64,000 bases of DNA from Burkholderiales bacterium 67-32 (GCA_001898625.1 MKUP01000022.1:62001-126000), one strand, 5' to 3'. Numbered from the stretch's first letter, positions 1 to 8,726 are shown. Program-made: numbers and translations. The notes: generated from the sequence alone by a model not told the origin.

Positions 1-125
1 GTGTCGCCGGCGAAGCTGCCCGCCGATTCCTTGGTGCCCTGGCCGTCGCCCTGGGCCATGGCCAGGGGCGTGGCGGCTGAGAAGGCTGCAATCATGGCGG
101 CGATCATCAGGTTGCGTGTCCTCAT
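1..125 (-). CDS. small secreted protein, N-terminal part only (cut by window start)
   Basis: The ATG is at 123-125 on the minus strand and is preceded by an AGGAGA ribosome binding site. The visible 41 residues begin with a signal peptide: MRTRN, then a hydrophobic stretch rich in Ala and Met ending in a probable AMA-Q cleavage site near residue 24. The mature start is Gly/Ser/Asp-rich. The rest lies outside the window, so I cannot name a family. It is divergent from rlmJ, with about 250 bases between them. Confidence 0.7.
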   Translation of the reverse strand, partial: MRTRNLMIAAMIAAFSAATPLAMAQGDGQGTKESAGSFAGD

Positions 126-345
126 CGATCTCTCCTTGAAAGCGGCCGTTCCAGCGGGATGGAAGTGGCCGATGCTTTGAACATACGGGGGTGGTCGACC
201 GGGTGTCAAAGCAGGCTGTGTGCATTTGTAAGGCGTGATGCCAGCACAGGCCGGTTTCACGCGGATCCCCGGTGCAAGCCGTCACGATTGCAAGGGATGC
301 GTGGCACATGTAACGCCGCGGGAGCGTCCTTCGCGCCGGGGCGCC

Positions 346-351
346 TACAAT
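346..351 (+). promoter_or_regulatory. putative -10 element of rlmJ
   Basis: TACAAT lies 22 bases before the rlmJ start codon in the otherwise gene-free stretch 126-372. No strong -35 is evident. The same TACAAT hexamer precedes ssrA and lapA in this window, which supports reading it as a sigma-70 -10 box. I see nothing else recognisable in 126-345. Confidence 0.35.
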
Positions 352-372
352 GGGCGCTCTTCTGGAAAGTCC

Positions 373-1230
373 ATGTTCAGCTATCGCCATGCCTTCCACG
401 CCGGCAACCATGCCGACGTGCTCAAACACCTCGTCCTCGTGCAACTGCTGCGCTATTTCGCCCAGAAGGACGCGCCGTACTGGTACATCGATACCCACGC
501 GGGCGCCGGGGTCTACGCGCTGGAAGGGGACTGGGCGGGCAAGAACGCCGAGTTCGAGACCGGCATCGCACGCCTGTGGACGCGGGAAGACCTGCCCGGC
601 ATCGTGGCCGAGTACGTGGACGAGATCGCCGCCTTCAACGAGGACGATCTGCTGCGCCACTATCCCGGGTCGCCCTTCATCGCGGCGCAGGCGCTGCGCG
701 AGCGGGACCGCCTGCGGCTGTTCGAGCTGCACCCCACCGAGATCGACGTCCTGCGGCGCAACTGTCGCCACCTGGGTCGGGAGGTCGAGCGCCACACCAT
801 GGTCTATGCCGCCGACGGCTTCGACGGCGTGAAGGCGCTGTTGCCGCCCCCCACGCGGCGCGGCATCGTGCTGATCGACCCGTCGTACGAGGACAAGCGC
901 GACTACGCCCGTGTCCTTCACTGTCTGGAAGAGGGCTTGAAGCGTTTCGCCACCGGCTGTTTCGCGGTCTGGTATCCGCAGGTGCAGCGGCTCGAGTCGC
1001 AGCAACTGGCGGGACGGCTGGCGCGCGTGCCCGCGCGCGCCTGGCTGCACGTCAGCCTGACCGTGCGCAAGCCGTCGAGCGACGGCCTGGGCCTGTACGG
1101 CAGCGGCATGTTCATCGTCAATCCGCCGTGGGTGCTGGAATCGGCCCTGAAGGAAATCATGCCCTGGCTGACCGAAGTCCTGGCCCAGGACGCCGGCGCC
1201 ACGTTCACGCTCGAAAGCCGCGAAGGTTAG
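373..1230 (+). CDS. rlmJ: 23S rRNA (adenine(2030)-N6)-methyltransferase RlmJ
   Basis: This 285-residue protein matches the length of E. coli RlmJ (about 280). It begins with MFSYRHAFHAGNHADVLKH, the family's signature N-terminus. RlmJ is a SAM-dependent Rossmann methyltransferase that modifies A2030 of 23S rRNA. The catalytic motif reads DPSYEDKRDY near residue 175, where many relatives have DPPYE. An in-frame ATG exists upstream at 235, but the conserved start and the TACAAT box argue for 373. The gene is monocistronic and ends at a clear terminator at 1269-1303. Confidence 0.9.
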   Translation: MFSYRHAFHAGNHADVLKHLVLVQLLRYFAQKDAPYWYIDTHAGAGVYALEGDWAGKNAEFETGIARLWTREDLPGIVAEYVDEIAAFNEDDLLRHYPGSPFIAAQALRERDRLRLFELHPTEIDVLRRNCRHLGREVERHTMVYAADGFDGVKALLPPPTRRGIVLIDPSYEDKRDYARVLHCLEEGLKRFATGCFAVWYPQVQRLESQQLAGRLARVPARAWLHVSLTVRKPSSDGLGLYGSGMFIVNPPWVLESALKEIMPWLTEVLAQDAGATFTLESREG

Positions 1231-1268
1231 GCCGCTACGCCCACCTGAACACTCCCGGTCCCTCCGCC

Positions 1269-1303
1269 ACGCCGAGTCCTCCCCAGGAGGTTCGGCGTTT
1301 TTT
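1269..1303 (+). terminator. rho-independent terminator of rlmJ
   Basis: The stem ACGCCGA (1269-1275) pairs with TCGGCGT (1292-1298). A second inner stem (CCTCC with GGAGG) lies in the loop, and a run of six T ends at 1303. It sits 39 bases after the rlmJ stop codon. Confidence 0.85.
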
Positions 1304-1306
1304 GTA

Positions 1307-1346
1307 GTTGAATTCAATTGAATTCAGTTGAATTTAACTGAATTCA
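1307..1346. repeat. four tandem 10-bp AT-rich repeats, each with a TGAATTCA-like palindrome
   Basis: The four consecutive units read GTTGAATTCA, ATTGAATTCA, GTTGAATTTA and ACTGAATTCA. The period is exactly 10 bp, about one helical turn. Each unit contains the palindrome TGAATTCA or a one-base variant, in a genome that is otherwise GC-rich. The third unit supplies a possible -35 (TTGAAT, 1328-1333) 17 bp from TAGCAT (1351-1356), so the array overlies a candidate promoter for the downstream hydrolase gene. Confidence 0.75.
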
Positions 1347-1391
1347 GGAATAGCATCGCCCACTTCGATACGCTGATTGAGGCCCCACCGC

Positions 1392-2339
1392 ATGAGACTC
1401 GCCACCTTTACCGTCCCTGCCGAATCCTCCGCCGCCCGCGTCGGGGTGCTGTGCAAGGACCGCATGCTCGACCTGGCGCGCTGTGCGGCCGCCGTGGAGC
1501 CGGGGGAAGCCGCCTTCCCGCATTCCATGCGAACGTTGCTGGAGGAAGGGGACGCCGGCCTGGCGCGCGCGCGGCGGTTGCTCGAGGCGGCCTCGGGTGA
1601 TGCCGCGCTGTGCGAGCGCCATGCCTACGCGCTTGAAACGGTCCGGCTGCTGCCGCCCGTGCCCGATGCCGAGAAATTCCTGTGCGTGGGCAAGAACTAC
1701 CGCACCCATCTCGAAGAACTCAAGCGCACCGATCTCATCAAGGAACTGCCCGAGGAGCCGACGGGTTTCATCAAGCTCAACGCCTGCCTGGTCGGCCAGG
1801 ACGCCGAGGTGGAGCGGCCGGTGGACGTGCCGCATCTGGACTACGAACCCGAACTGGTGTTCGTGATCGGCAAGCCCGCCTATCGCGCGCGCCGCGAGGA
1901 CGCCTTCGACTACGTGGCCGGCATCACCATCCTGAACGACCTGACCTGCCGCGATACCCAGAAGCGCGAGGTCGCATCGGGGTCGCGCTTCTGGACGGCC
2001 AAGAACGCCCCGGGCTTCGGACCGCTGGGGCCGTACATCATCACGATGGACGAGGTGCGCGACGCCTACGACATCTGGGTGACCTGCCGCGTCAACGGCG
2101 AAGAGCGCATGCGCGTCAATACCTCCGACCAGATCTGGAAGCTGCCGGACATCATCGAGCATTTTTCCAGGTTGCTGCCGCTCAAGCCCGGCGACATGTT
2201 CTCCACCGGCGCGCCCGGCGGCGTGGCGGTGGGCAAGCCCAATGCCGACGAGTTGTTCCTGAAACCGGGGGACGTGGTCGAGTGCGCGTTCGAGGAACCC
2301 GCCATGGCCTTGCGCACGCGCATCGTCGCGGCGCGCTGA
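1392..2339 (+). CDS. fumarylacetoacetate hydrolase (FAH) family protein
   Basis: This 315-residue protein has an FAH C-terminal catalytic fold from about residue 100: the KNYRTHLEE entry motif, the acidic metal-site motif YEPELVFVIG, then NDLTCRDTQ and SRFWTAKNAPGFGPLGP. The family cleaves or hydrates C-C bonds of oxo-acids in aromatic and sugar-acid catabolism; the exact substrate cannot be read from sequence. I take the ATG at 1392, which opens MRLATFTVP and has GAGG upstream, over an in-frame GTG-type start five codons earlier. A Bug-family receptor follows 61 bases downstream on the same strand, suggesting that import and metabolism of one acid are linked. Confidence 0.85.
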   Translation: MRLATFTVPAESSAARVGVLCKDRMLDLARCAAAVEPGEAAFPHSMRTLLEEGDAGLARARRLLEAASGDAALCERHAYALETVRLLPPVPDAEKFLCVGKNYRTHLEELKRTDLIKELPEEPTGFIKLNACLVGQDAEVERPVDVPHLDYEPELVFVIGKPAYRARREDAFDYVAGITILNDLTCRDTQKREVASGSRFWTAKNAPGFGPLGPYIITMDEVRDAYDIWVTCRVNGEERMRVNTSDQIWKLPDIIEHFSRLLPLKPGDMFSTGAPGGVAVGKPNADELFLKPGDVVECAFEEPAMALRTRIVAAR

Positions 2340-2400
2340 ACCCCGCCGGGAACGATCAAGAACAACGTCTGGCGACTGTTTTCACTGGAGGAGATGGATC

Positions 2401-3369
2401 ATGAAGTGTGCAATCGATACGGCACGCCGCGCGGCCTGCGCGGCGGCGGCCTTGCTGCCGTTGGCCGTGGTGCTGCCCGCGCAGGCCCAGGCGCAAGCCT
2501 TTCCGTCGCGGCAGGTAACCATCGTGGTGCCGTTCCCGCCCGGAGGCGGCGCGGATACCCTGGCACGCATACTGGGCGCCCACTTGACCAAGGTCTGGAA
2601 GACCCAGGTGATCGTGGACAACCGGCCGGGCGCCAGCGGGCACATCGGGGCCAATTTCGTGGCGCGGGCGCCGGCCGACGGCTATACGCTGATGATGAGT
2701 TCGACCGCTTCGCTCGACAAGAAGAACGTCGGGCAGTTCGCGCCGATCTCGCTGGTGTCGGCCTCCGCCTACGTGGTGGTGGTCAATCCCCGGCTGGGCA
2801 TCAACAACATCAAGGAACTGGTGGCCCGGGCCAAGGCCGAACCCGGCAAGCTGACCTTCGGTTCGTCGGGCATAGGCGCGGCTTCGCACCTGTCCGTGGA
2901 GTTGTTCAAGGAAGTGGCCGGTATCGAGATGATGCACGTGCCCTACAAGGGTACGGGCCAGGCCGTGACCGACCTCCTGGGCGGGACGCTGAGCCTGATG
3001 TTCGCGCCGGCGCAGACGGTCATGGGCTATGTCGATACGGGCCGCCTGAAAGCGCTTGCCGTGACGAGCGCCGAACGCTCCAAGGCTTTGCCCAACCTGC
3101 CCACGGTGGCCGAGGCGGGGGTGCCGGGTTACGCGGCGGTGGGGTGGTTCGGCCTGCTCGCCCCGGTGGGCACGCCCGCCGCGGTGGTCGACAAGCTCAA
3201 CAAGGACGTGAACGCCGCGCTGCGCGAGCCCGAGATCGTCAAGCAGATGATGGAGCACGGCGCCGAGCCCTCGCTGACGACGCCGGCCGAGTTCGGGACC
3301 TTCATCCGCGCGGAGCTGGAGCAGTGGACCCGCCTGATCGACAAGCTGGGTATCGTCGTGGGCGGCTGA
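2401..3369 (+). CDS. Bug family (TctC-like) periplasmic solute receptor
   Basis: This 322-residue protein has a signal peptide that ends near AQAQA-FPSR at about residue 30. It then shows the Bug fold hallmarks: FPSRQVTIVVPFPPGGGADT (substrate loop), DNRPGASGHIGA, and the PYKGTGQAVTDLLGG segment. These receptors bind carboxylates in the periplasm. A GGAGGAG ribosome binding site lies just before the ATG. No TctA/TctB permease genes lie beside it, so it is an orphan receptor here. It probably shares a transcript with the FAH-family gene upstream, and it converges on the GntR gene at 3382. Confidence 0.9.
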   Translation: MKCAIDTARRAACAAAALLPLAVVLPAQAQAQAFPSRQVTIVVPFPPGGGADTLARILGAHLTKVWKTQVIVDNRPGASGHIGANFVARAPADGYTLMMSSTASLDKKNVGQFAPISLVSASAYVVVVNPRLGINNIKELVARAKAEPGKLTFGSSGIGAASHLSVELFKEVAGIEMMHVPYKGTGQAVTDLLGGTLSLMFAPAQTVMGYVDTGRLKALAVTSAERSKALPNLPTVAEAGVPGYAAVGWFGLLAPVGTPAAVVDKLNKDVNAALREPEIVKQMMEHGAEPSLTTPAEFGTFIRAELEQWTRLIDKLGIVVGG

Positions 3370-3381
3370 ACGCCGGCGGCC

Positions 3382-4047
3382 CTAGTCGGATTGCCGGTTG
3401 AGCAGATAGCTGACGCGGGCACGCTGCCCGCCGGTCAGGTGCCGGACCATGACCGCGCGGGCGCCGTCGGCGTCGTGCGCGGCGATGCATTCGACCAGCT
3501 CGGCATGTTCGGCATACGCGTCCTGCAGGCGCTTGGGGTTGGTGGCCGTGGCCGGCCCCAGCAGGATCATGGGCGTCTGGAGGGCGCGCAGCGTGCTGAT
3601 CACGTAGCGGTTGTGCGCGGTGCGGTACAGGGCGTTGTGGAAGCGCCGGTTGTGGCGCTCGCGCTCGATCGGATCGTTCAGGACGGAGCGTTCGAACTCG
3701 AGCATCTCGCGCAGGACGTCGATCTCGGCATCGGTGGCGTTCTTGGCCGCCATGCCGACCGCCGCCGGCTCGATCACGAAGCGCAGCGCATAGAGCTCGT
3801 TCACCATCTGATGGTCGAGTTCGGCGATCACGCGGCCCAGATAGGGCTGGTGCACGATCAGGCCGTCGGTCTCGAGCCAGGCGATGGCTTCGCGCACCGG
3901 CGTGCGGCTGATCGCGAGCCGGTCGGCCAGGGCGTTCACGCTGACGCGGTCGCCCGGCTTGAGAACGCCGGTCTCGATGGCTTCCTGCAATTGCCGATAG
4001 GCGGCCTGGCCTAGCGATTCAGGCTTTTTTTCTGGAATGTGTGGCAT
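3382..4047 (-). CDS. GntR family transcriptional regulator (FCD type)
   Basis: This 221-residue protein has an N-terminal winged helix (residues about 10-75; ISRTPVREAIAWLETDGLI is the recognition region) and a helical FCD ligand-binding domain to about residue 210. FCD domains bind carboxylate effectors, often with a metal. I chose the ATG at 4045-4047 (MPHIPEKK), because family members start just before the helix-turn-helix. An in-frame start at 4131 would add 28 poorly conserved residues. It is the last gene of a probable minus-strand unit (5693 to 3382) with a Bug receptor and a decarboxylase-like protein. Confidence 0.88.
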   Translation of the reverse strand: MPHIPEKKPESLGQAAYRQLQEAIETGVLKPGDRVSVNALADRLAISRTPVREAIAWLETDGLIVHQPYLGRVIAELDHQMVNELYALRFVIEPAAVGMAAKNATDAEIDVLREMLEFERSVLNDPIERERHNRRFHNALYRTAHNRYVISTLRALQTPMILLGPATATNPKRLQDAYAEHAELVECIAAHDADGARAVMVRHLTGGQRARVSYLLNRQSD

Positions 4048-4171
4048 GGATTTCACCGCTCGACGAGGAGGTACGGGCAGGGCGGTCGTAATGGTGCCAC
4101 GTTTCGTGCTCGCGGTGGTTCGACGAGGCATGGACAGGCCCCGCCGGGGCGGGGCCTGCGTGCGCGGGGCG

Positions 4172-5158
4172 TCAGTCCGCGCGGATGTTGTTGCTGCGGA
4201 TGATGTTCCCCCACAGCGCGATCTCGCTCGCCACGTAGGCGGTGAAATCGCGGCTGCCGCGAAACTCCACCTGGACGCCGGTCTTGCGCATGACCTCGGC
4301 CACCGTCGGATCTTCCAGCGCGCGGCGATTGGCGTCCTCGAGTTTCTGCACGACCGCCGCTGGCGTACCCGCAGGCGCGAACACGCCGGCCCAGGTGGCC
4401 GACACCACCGAGGGATAGCCCTTCTCGGCGAAGGTCGGCACGTCGGGCAGGGCGAAGTGGCGCGCGGGCGCCGCGACCGCCAGCGCGCGCGTCTTGCCCG
4501 CGCGCAGGTTGGGCAGCGAGACCGCCACCGTGTCGAACATCATCGTGATGTTGCCGGCCAGGAGATCGAGCGAGGCCGGGGCGCCGCCCCGGTAGGGCAC
4601 GTGCACGAGATCGACCTTCGCGGCCTGCTTGAACAGTTCCCCGGCCAGGTGCAGCGAGGTGCCGTTGCCGGCCGAGCCATAGGTCAGCTTGCCGGGCTCG
4701 CGCTTGGCCTGCGCGACCAGGTCCTCGACCGACCGGATGCTGGACGCGGCGTTGACCGCCAGCACGTTCGGCACCGAACCCCAGTGCGCCACGGGGACGA
4801 AGTCCTTGACCGCGTCGTAGGGCATCTTGGCATAGAGCGAGGGATTGACGCCGTGCGTGGCCGAGGTGCCGACCAGCAGGGTATAGCCGGTGGGGGCGGC
4901 CCGGGAAACTTGTTCCGCGCCTATGTTGCCGCCCGCACCGGGTTTGTTCTCGATCACGATAGGCTGGCCGAGTTCGCGGCTGAGCGCCGCGCCCACCGCG
5001 CGGGCCATCTGGTCGATGGCGCCGCCGGGGGCGAACGGGACGATGAGCTGGACCGGCCGGGTGGGGTAGTCCTGCGCGGCGGCGGCCAGCGGCCAGCCGA
5101 AGGCGGCGGCCAGCGCGAGCACGCCGGCCCGCCGGTCGGGGCGGAAGAAGGAAGTCAT
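4172..5158 (-). CDS. Bug family (TctC-like) periplasmic solute receptor
   Basis: This 328-residue protein has an Ala-rich signal peptide ending near AAAAQD at about residue 29. It shows YPTRPVQLIVPFAPGGAIDQ, ENKPGAGGNIGAEQV and VPYRGGAPASLDLLAGNITM, all typical of Bug receptors. The predicted role is capture of an organic acid in the periplasm. The gene lies between a carboxymuconolactone-decarboxylase-like gene (86 bases upstream) and the GntR gene (124 bases downstream) on the same strand. Its ligand is probably the substrate of that pathway. No permease genes are adjacent. Confidence 0.9.
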   Translation of the reverse strand: MTSFFRPDRRAGVLALAAAFGWPLAAAAQDYPTRPVQLIVPFAPGGAIDQMARAVGAALSRELGQPIVIENKPGAGGNIGAEQVSRAAPTGYTLLVGTSATHGVNPSLYAKMPYDAVKDFVPVAHWGSVPNVLAVNAASSIRSVEDLVAQAKREPGKLTYGSAGNGTSLHLAGELFKQAAKVDLVHVPYRGGAPASLDLLAGNITMMFDTVAVSLPNLRAGKTRALAVAAPARHFALPDVPTFAEKGYPSVVSATWAGVFAPAGTPAAVVQKLEDANRRALEDPTVAEVMRKTGVQVEFRGSRDFTAYVASEIALWGNIIRSNNIRAD

Positions 5159-5243
5159 GTTGTCTCCTGGCTATTGTCTGTGGCGATGCCACGCGGCGAT
5201 TGTGTGGATGAAAAGGCCGGGTCGCCGAGGCCGACCGGCTGTA

Positions 5244-5693
5244 TCAGCCCTGGGATTCCTTCTTGGTTTCGTGGTCGGCGATGTTGGCCAGCAGCTCGGC
5301 GCCGCGGTTGGCGGCCGAGAGCCCCCGGAACAGGAAGCACAGGCTGACGACCGCCTGCATTTCCTCCCAGGTCGCGCCGGCGCGGCGCGCGGCGATGCCA
5401 TGCAGGACGGCGGCGTCGCTCAGGTCCATCAGCAGCATGCCGAACAGCATCAGCTGCGCGGTTTTCACGTCGAAGCACTTCGGATACATCGCGTGCTCGC
5501 GCATCTTCTCCTGCAGGTCCACCAGCTTGGGATCGAGCGCGCCGGTCACGGCCAGGCGGGCCTCGATGCGGGGCGGAACGAAGCCGATCAGCTCCTGGTA
5601 GATCGCGGCGCGTTCGTCCAAGCTCTGTTCGGTGTCGGCGTAGGGGCCGATGCGGGCGTCGACGGCGGCACGGTCGATACGTTTGGGCAGCAT
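5244..5693 (-). CDS. carboxymuconolactone decarboxylase (CMD) family protein
   Basis: This 149-residue protein has a single CMD/AhpD-like helical domain. The segment LHGIAARRAGATWEEMQAVV matches the family core, and DVKTAQLMLFGMLLMDLSD precedes it. The CxxC of AhpD-type peroxidase partners is absent, so a decarboxylase or lactone role in aromatic catabolism is more likely than a redox role. The start codon is preceded by a GGAGGA ribosome binding site. The gene is divergent from a GntR regulator across an 88-base operator-like region, and heads the unit with the Bug receptor and second GntR gene. Confidence 0.8.
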   Translation of the reverse strand: MLPKRIDRAAVDARIGPYADTEQSLDERAAIYQELIGFVPPRIEARLAVTGALDPKLVDLQEKMREHAMYPKCFDVKTAQLMLFGMLLMDLSDAAVLHGIAARRAGATWEEMQAVVSLCFLFRGLSAANRGAELLANIADHETKKESQG

Positions 5694-5710
5694 GGGAAAA
5701 TCCTCCTGGT

Positions 5711-5765
5711 TGTCGATTTTCGTTTATATTTATTTAAATCGATTTTACAGTCAATATCGATTTTA
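5711..5765. promoter_or_regulatory. AT-rich divergent control region with repeated TCGATTTT motifs
   Basis: Between the CMD gene and the divergent GntR gene, TCGATTTT occurs three times: within 5713-5720, within the longer AAATCGATTTTA (5736-5747), and within TATCGATTTTA (5755-5765). The last two are 18 bp apart. The stretch is far more AT-rich than its surroundings. The spacing and divergent layout suit operators for the adjacent GntR regulator, but no regulator match can be shown from sequence alone. Confidence 0.5.
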
Positions 5766-5781
5766 TGACTGACTCCGATCC

Positions 5782-6459
5782 ATGAGCACATCCCTGACCT
5801 CCCAATTGACCCAGTCGCTGCGCGACGAACTGCTGAACGGCACCTTCCGGCCGGGCCAACAATTGCGGCTGAACCAGCTCAGCCAGCAGTTCCATGTCAG
5901 CCTGAGTCCGCTGCGCGAGGCTTTGTCGCGGCTGGCGGCCGAGGGGCTGGTGATCGCGCAGGACCAGCGCGGCTACCAGGCCGCGCCAGTGTCCGTGCGC
6001 AACCACCAGGAGATCACCGAGCTGCGCACCATGCTGGAGCCGCACGCGCTGCGGATTTCCATGCAGCAGGGCGGCGAGGACTGGGAGGTCGCGGTGCTGG
6101 CGGCGCATCACCGCCTGCAACAGGTCGAGAAGCGGGCCGCTTCCGATCCCGAGGCGCTCGCGGAATGGGAGATCCGCCACCGCGAGTTCCACCTGATGCT
6201 GATCGGCGGTGGCCAGATGCCCGTGCTGGCCCAGTTCTGCGAGAAGCTGCTGGCGTTCTCCGATCGCTACCGCCGCATCTTCCTGCGCGAGCGTCCGCTG
6301 GACCGCGACATTCCCGACGAGCACGAGGCCATCCTGCGCGCGACCCTGGACCGCGACGAGGCGCGCGCGGGCGAACTGCTGGCCCAGCACATCGGGCGCA
6401 CGGCGGCCAATATCGCCATCCTGCTTGAGCAATGGGAGTCAGGCGACGAAGCCGCCTAG
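5782..6459 (+). CDS. GntR family transcriptional regulator (FCD type)
   Basis: This 225-residue protein has a winged helix at about residues 8-70 (NQLSQQFHVSLSPLREALSR is the recognition part) and an FCD domain to about residue 210 with the conserved HREFHLMLI and HEAI segments. It probably autoregulates and controls the divergent CMD-Bug-GntR unit through the TCGATTTT repeats in the shared upstream region. No clear ribosome binding site precedes the ATG. Two FCD regulators within 2.5 kb suggests two inputs or two small regulons side by side. Confidence 0.88.
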   Translation: MSTSLTSQLTQSLRDELLNGTFRPGQQLRLNQLSQQFHVSLSPLREALSRLAAEGLVIAQDQRGYQAAPVSVRNHQEITELRTMLEPHALRISMQQGGEDWEVAVLAAHHRLQQVEKRAASDPEALAEWEIRHREFHLMLIGGGQMPVLAQFCEKLLAFSDRYRRIFLRERPLDRDIPDEHEAILRATLDRDEARAGELLAQHIGRTAANIAILLEQWESGDEAA

Positions 6460-6486
6460 GCATCAGCAGGGGGCGCCAATGCCATA

Positions 6487-7041
6487 ATGCCTGGCATGGA
6501 AATGGTTTTTATCTATGGACCCGTCGCATCCGGCAAATTGACCATTGCACGGGAACTCGGTCGCCTGACCGGTTTTTCCGTCTTCCACAATCACCTGGTT
6601 GTCGATGCCGTGGCTGCCGTGTTCCCCTTCGGTACTGAACAGTTTGTCAGGCTGCGGGAACGCATGTGGCTTGAAATGATGCACGAGGCCGCCGTGGCTG
6701 CGCGCTCCCTTGTCTTCACGTTCGCGCCGGAGCCGTCGGTTGCCGTGGGCTTTCCCCTGCGGGCGCTCGACGTGGTGAAGGCCGCTGGCGGCAGAACACG
6801 GTTCGTCCGACTGAGCGTTCCCGTTGCCGAGCAGGAAAAACGCCTGGTCGCGCCGAGCCGTGCCGAGTTCGGGAAGCTTCGATCGCTCGATCTTCTGCGG
6901 GAATTGCGCGAGCAGTTCGCCGCGTCCGAGCGGGCCATGCCGGAACCGAACATCGCCATCGATACCTGCGCGCTGGCTCCCGCGGATGCGGCCCGCGCGA
7001 TCATCAAGGCACTGGCCTTGCCCTTGGCATCCACCAAATAA
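6487..7041 (+). CDS. P-loop NTPase / shikimate-kinase-like protein
   Basis: This 184-residue protein starts with MVFIYGPVASGKLTIAREL, a Walker A loop (GPVASGK) at about residues 11-17, as in small nucleotide and carbohydrate kinases. A following FHNHLVVDAV segment resembles the substrate-binding part of AAA_18/shikimate-kinase-like folds. The substrate is unknown. The true start could be the ATG at 6496, three codons downstream. It follows the GntR gene by 27 bases on the same strand but shares no clear theme with it. The following stem-loop serves the opposite strand. Confidence 0.65.
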   Translation: MPGMEMVFIYGPVASGKLTIARELGRLTGFSVFHNHLVVDAVAAVFPFGTEQFVRLRERMWLEMMHEAAVAARSLVFTFAPEPSVAVGFPLRALDVVKAAGGRTRFVRLSVPVAEQEKRLVAPSRAEFGKLRSLDLLRELREQFAASERAMPEPNIAIDTCALAPADAARAIIKALALPLASTK

Positions 7042-7074
7042 AAAAGGCCCGCGAGGCGAACCCCGCGGGCCTTG
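7040..7074 (-). terminator. rho-independent terminator of ahpF
   Basis: Read on the minus strand, GGCCCGCGG pairs with CGCGGGCC across a short loop and is followed by a run of six T at 7041-7046. It lies about 25 bases after the ahpF stop codon. The plus-strand reading lacks a T run. Confidence 0.8.
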
Positions 7075-7096
7075 GACCGCCAACCCAGCAACGGAA

Positions 7097-8686
7097 TCAG
7101 GCGGGCACTGCAGCCGTTTCCGGCGCGTCGGCTTCCACCGACGAGCGGATCAGGTGGTCGAAGGCGCTGAGCGCGGCCTTCGCGCCTTCGCCCGCGGCGA
7201 TGATGATCTGCTTGTACGGCACGGTCGTCACGTCGCCCGCGGCGAACACGCCGGGCACCGAAGTCTGGCCCCTGGCATCGACCTCGATTTCCCCGTGCTT
7301 GCTCAGCGCCAGGGTGCCCTTGAGCCATTCGGTATTGGGCACCAGGCCGATCTGCACGAACACGCCTTCGAGTTCGATCAGGTGCTCTTCGCCCGACTGC
7401 CGGTCCTTGTACTTCAGGCCGTTCACCTTCTTGCCGTCACCGGTGATCTCGGTGGTTTGCGCCTGGGTGATGACCGTGACGTTGGACAGGCTGTTGAGCT
7501 TGCGCTGCAGCACCGCATCGGCACGCAGTTCGGGGGCGAATTCGAGCAGGGTCACGTGCTCGACCAGCCCGGCCAGGTCGATCGCCGCTTCCACGCCCGA
7601 GTTGCCGCCTCCGATCACGGACACGCGCTTGCCCTTGAACAGCGGGCCGTCGCAGTGCGGGCAGTACGCCACGCCATGGTTGCGGTACTCGCGTTCGCCC
7701 GGCACGTTCACCTCGCGCCAGCGGGCGCCGGTGGCCAGGATGACCGAGCGGCCCTTGAGCACGCCGCCGTTGGCCAGCCTGACTTCGATCATCTTGGCGC
7801 CGGGCACCAGGGCCGCGGCGCGCTGCACGTTCATGATGTCGACGTCGTAGGCCTTGACGTGCTCTTCCAGCGCGGTGGCGAACTGGGGCCCTTCGGTCTC
7901 CTTGACGGAGATGAAGTTCTCGATTGCCAGCGTGTCCAGGACCTGGCCGCCGAAGCGCTCGGCCACGACGCCGGTGCGGATGCCCTTGCGCGCCGCGTAG
8001 ACAGCCGCCGCCGCGCCCGCGGGCCCGCCGCCGACGATCAGCACGTCGTACGGTTCGCGCGCGCTCAGCTTCTCGGCGTCGCGCTGGCCGGCGCCGCTGT
8101 CGAGCTTGGCAAGGAATTCTTCCACGCTCATGCGGCCCTGGCCGAACACTTCACCGTTCAGGTAGACCGTGGGCACGGCCATGACCTGGCGCTTCTCGAC
8201 TTCGTCCTCGAACAGCGCGCCGTCGATCGTGACCTGGCGGATGCGCGGGTTCAGCAGCGACATCACGTTCAGCGCCTGGACGACCTCGGGGCAGTTCTGG
8301 CAGGACAGCGACACATAGGTCTCGAACGAGAAGTCGCCGTCCAGGTTCTTGATCTGCTCGATCACGTCGGCATCGAGTTTGATCGGGTGGCCGCCGACCT
8401 GGAGCAGGGCCAGGACCAGCGATGTGAATTCATGGCCCAGGGGAATGGCGGCAAAGCGGATGCCGATGTTCTCGCCGGGGCGGTTGATGGTGAAGGAGGG
8501 CTTGCGCTCGTCGTCGTCGCGTCGCTCGATCAGCGTGATGCGTTCCGACAGGCCGGCGATTTCCTTCAGGAGTTCAGCGAGCTCGCGAGACTTGTCGCCG
8601 TCGTCGAGGGACGCGACGATCTCGATCGGCTGCGTGATTTTTTCCAGGTAGGCCTGCAACTGGGTCTTGAGATTGGCGTCCAACAT
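7097..8686 (-). CDS. ahpF: alkyl hydroperoxide reductase subunit F
   Basis: This 529-residue NADH-dependent flavoprotein reduces AhpC. The N-terminal double-thioredoxin domain (about 1-200) carries the C129-Q-N-C132 pair. The FAD domain starts at [15 protein letters not shown] (about 217-230). The redox-active C342-P-H-C345 lies in [13 protein letters not shown], followed by the NADH-binding motif [12 protein letters not shown]. All catalytic cysteines are present and length matches the family (about 521-530). It lies 109 bases downstream of ahpC and ends at a strong terminator. The leading ATG sits behind an AGGGAG ribosome binding site. Confidence 0.96.
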   Translation of the reverse strand: MLDANLKTQLQAYLEKITQPIEIVASLDDGDKSRELAELLKEIAGLSERITLIERRDDDERKPSFTINRPGENIGIRFAAIPLGHEFTSLVLALLQVGGHPIKLDADVIEQIKNLDGDFSFETYVSLSCQNCPEVVQALNVMSLLNPRIRQVTIDGALFEDEVEKRQVMAVPTVYLNGEVFGQGRMSVEEFLAKLDSGAGQRDAEKLSAREPYDVLIVGGGPAGAAAAVYAARKGIRTGVVAERFGGQVLDTLAIENFISVKETEGPQFATALEEHVKAYDVDIMNVQRAAALVPGAKMIEVRLANGGVLKGRSVILATGARWREVNVPGEREYRNHGVAYCPHCDGPLFKGKRVSVIGGGNSGVEAAIDLAGLVEHVTLLEFAPELRADAVLQRKLNSLSNVTVITQAQTTEITGDGKKVNGLKYKDRQSGEEHLIELEGVFVQIGLVPNTEWLKGTLALSKHGEIEVDARGQTSVPGVFAAGDVTTVPYKQIIIAAGEGAKAALSAFDHLIRSSVEADAPETAAVPA

Positions 8687-8726
8687 ATTTCGCTCCCTTT
8701 GCTCCGTATCTTGTGTTCTCGGATGG

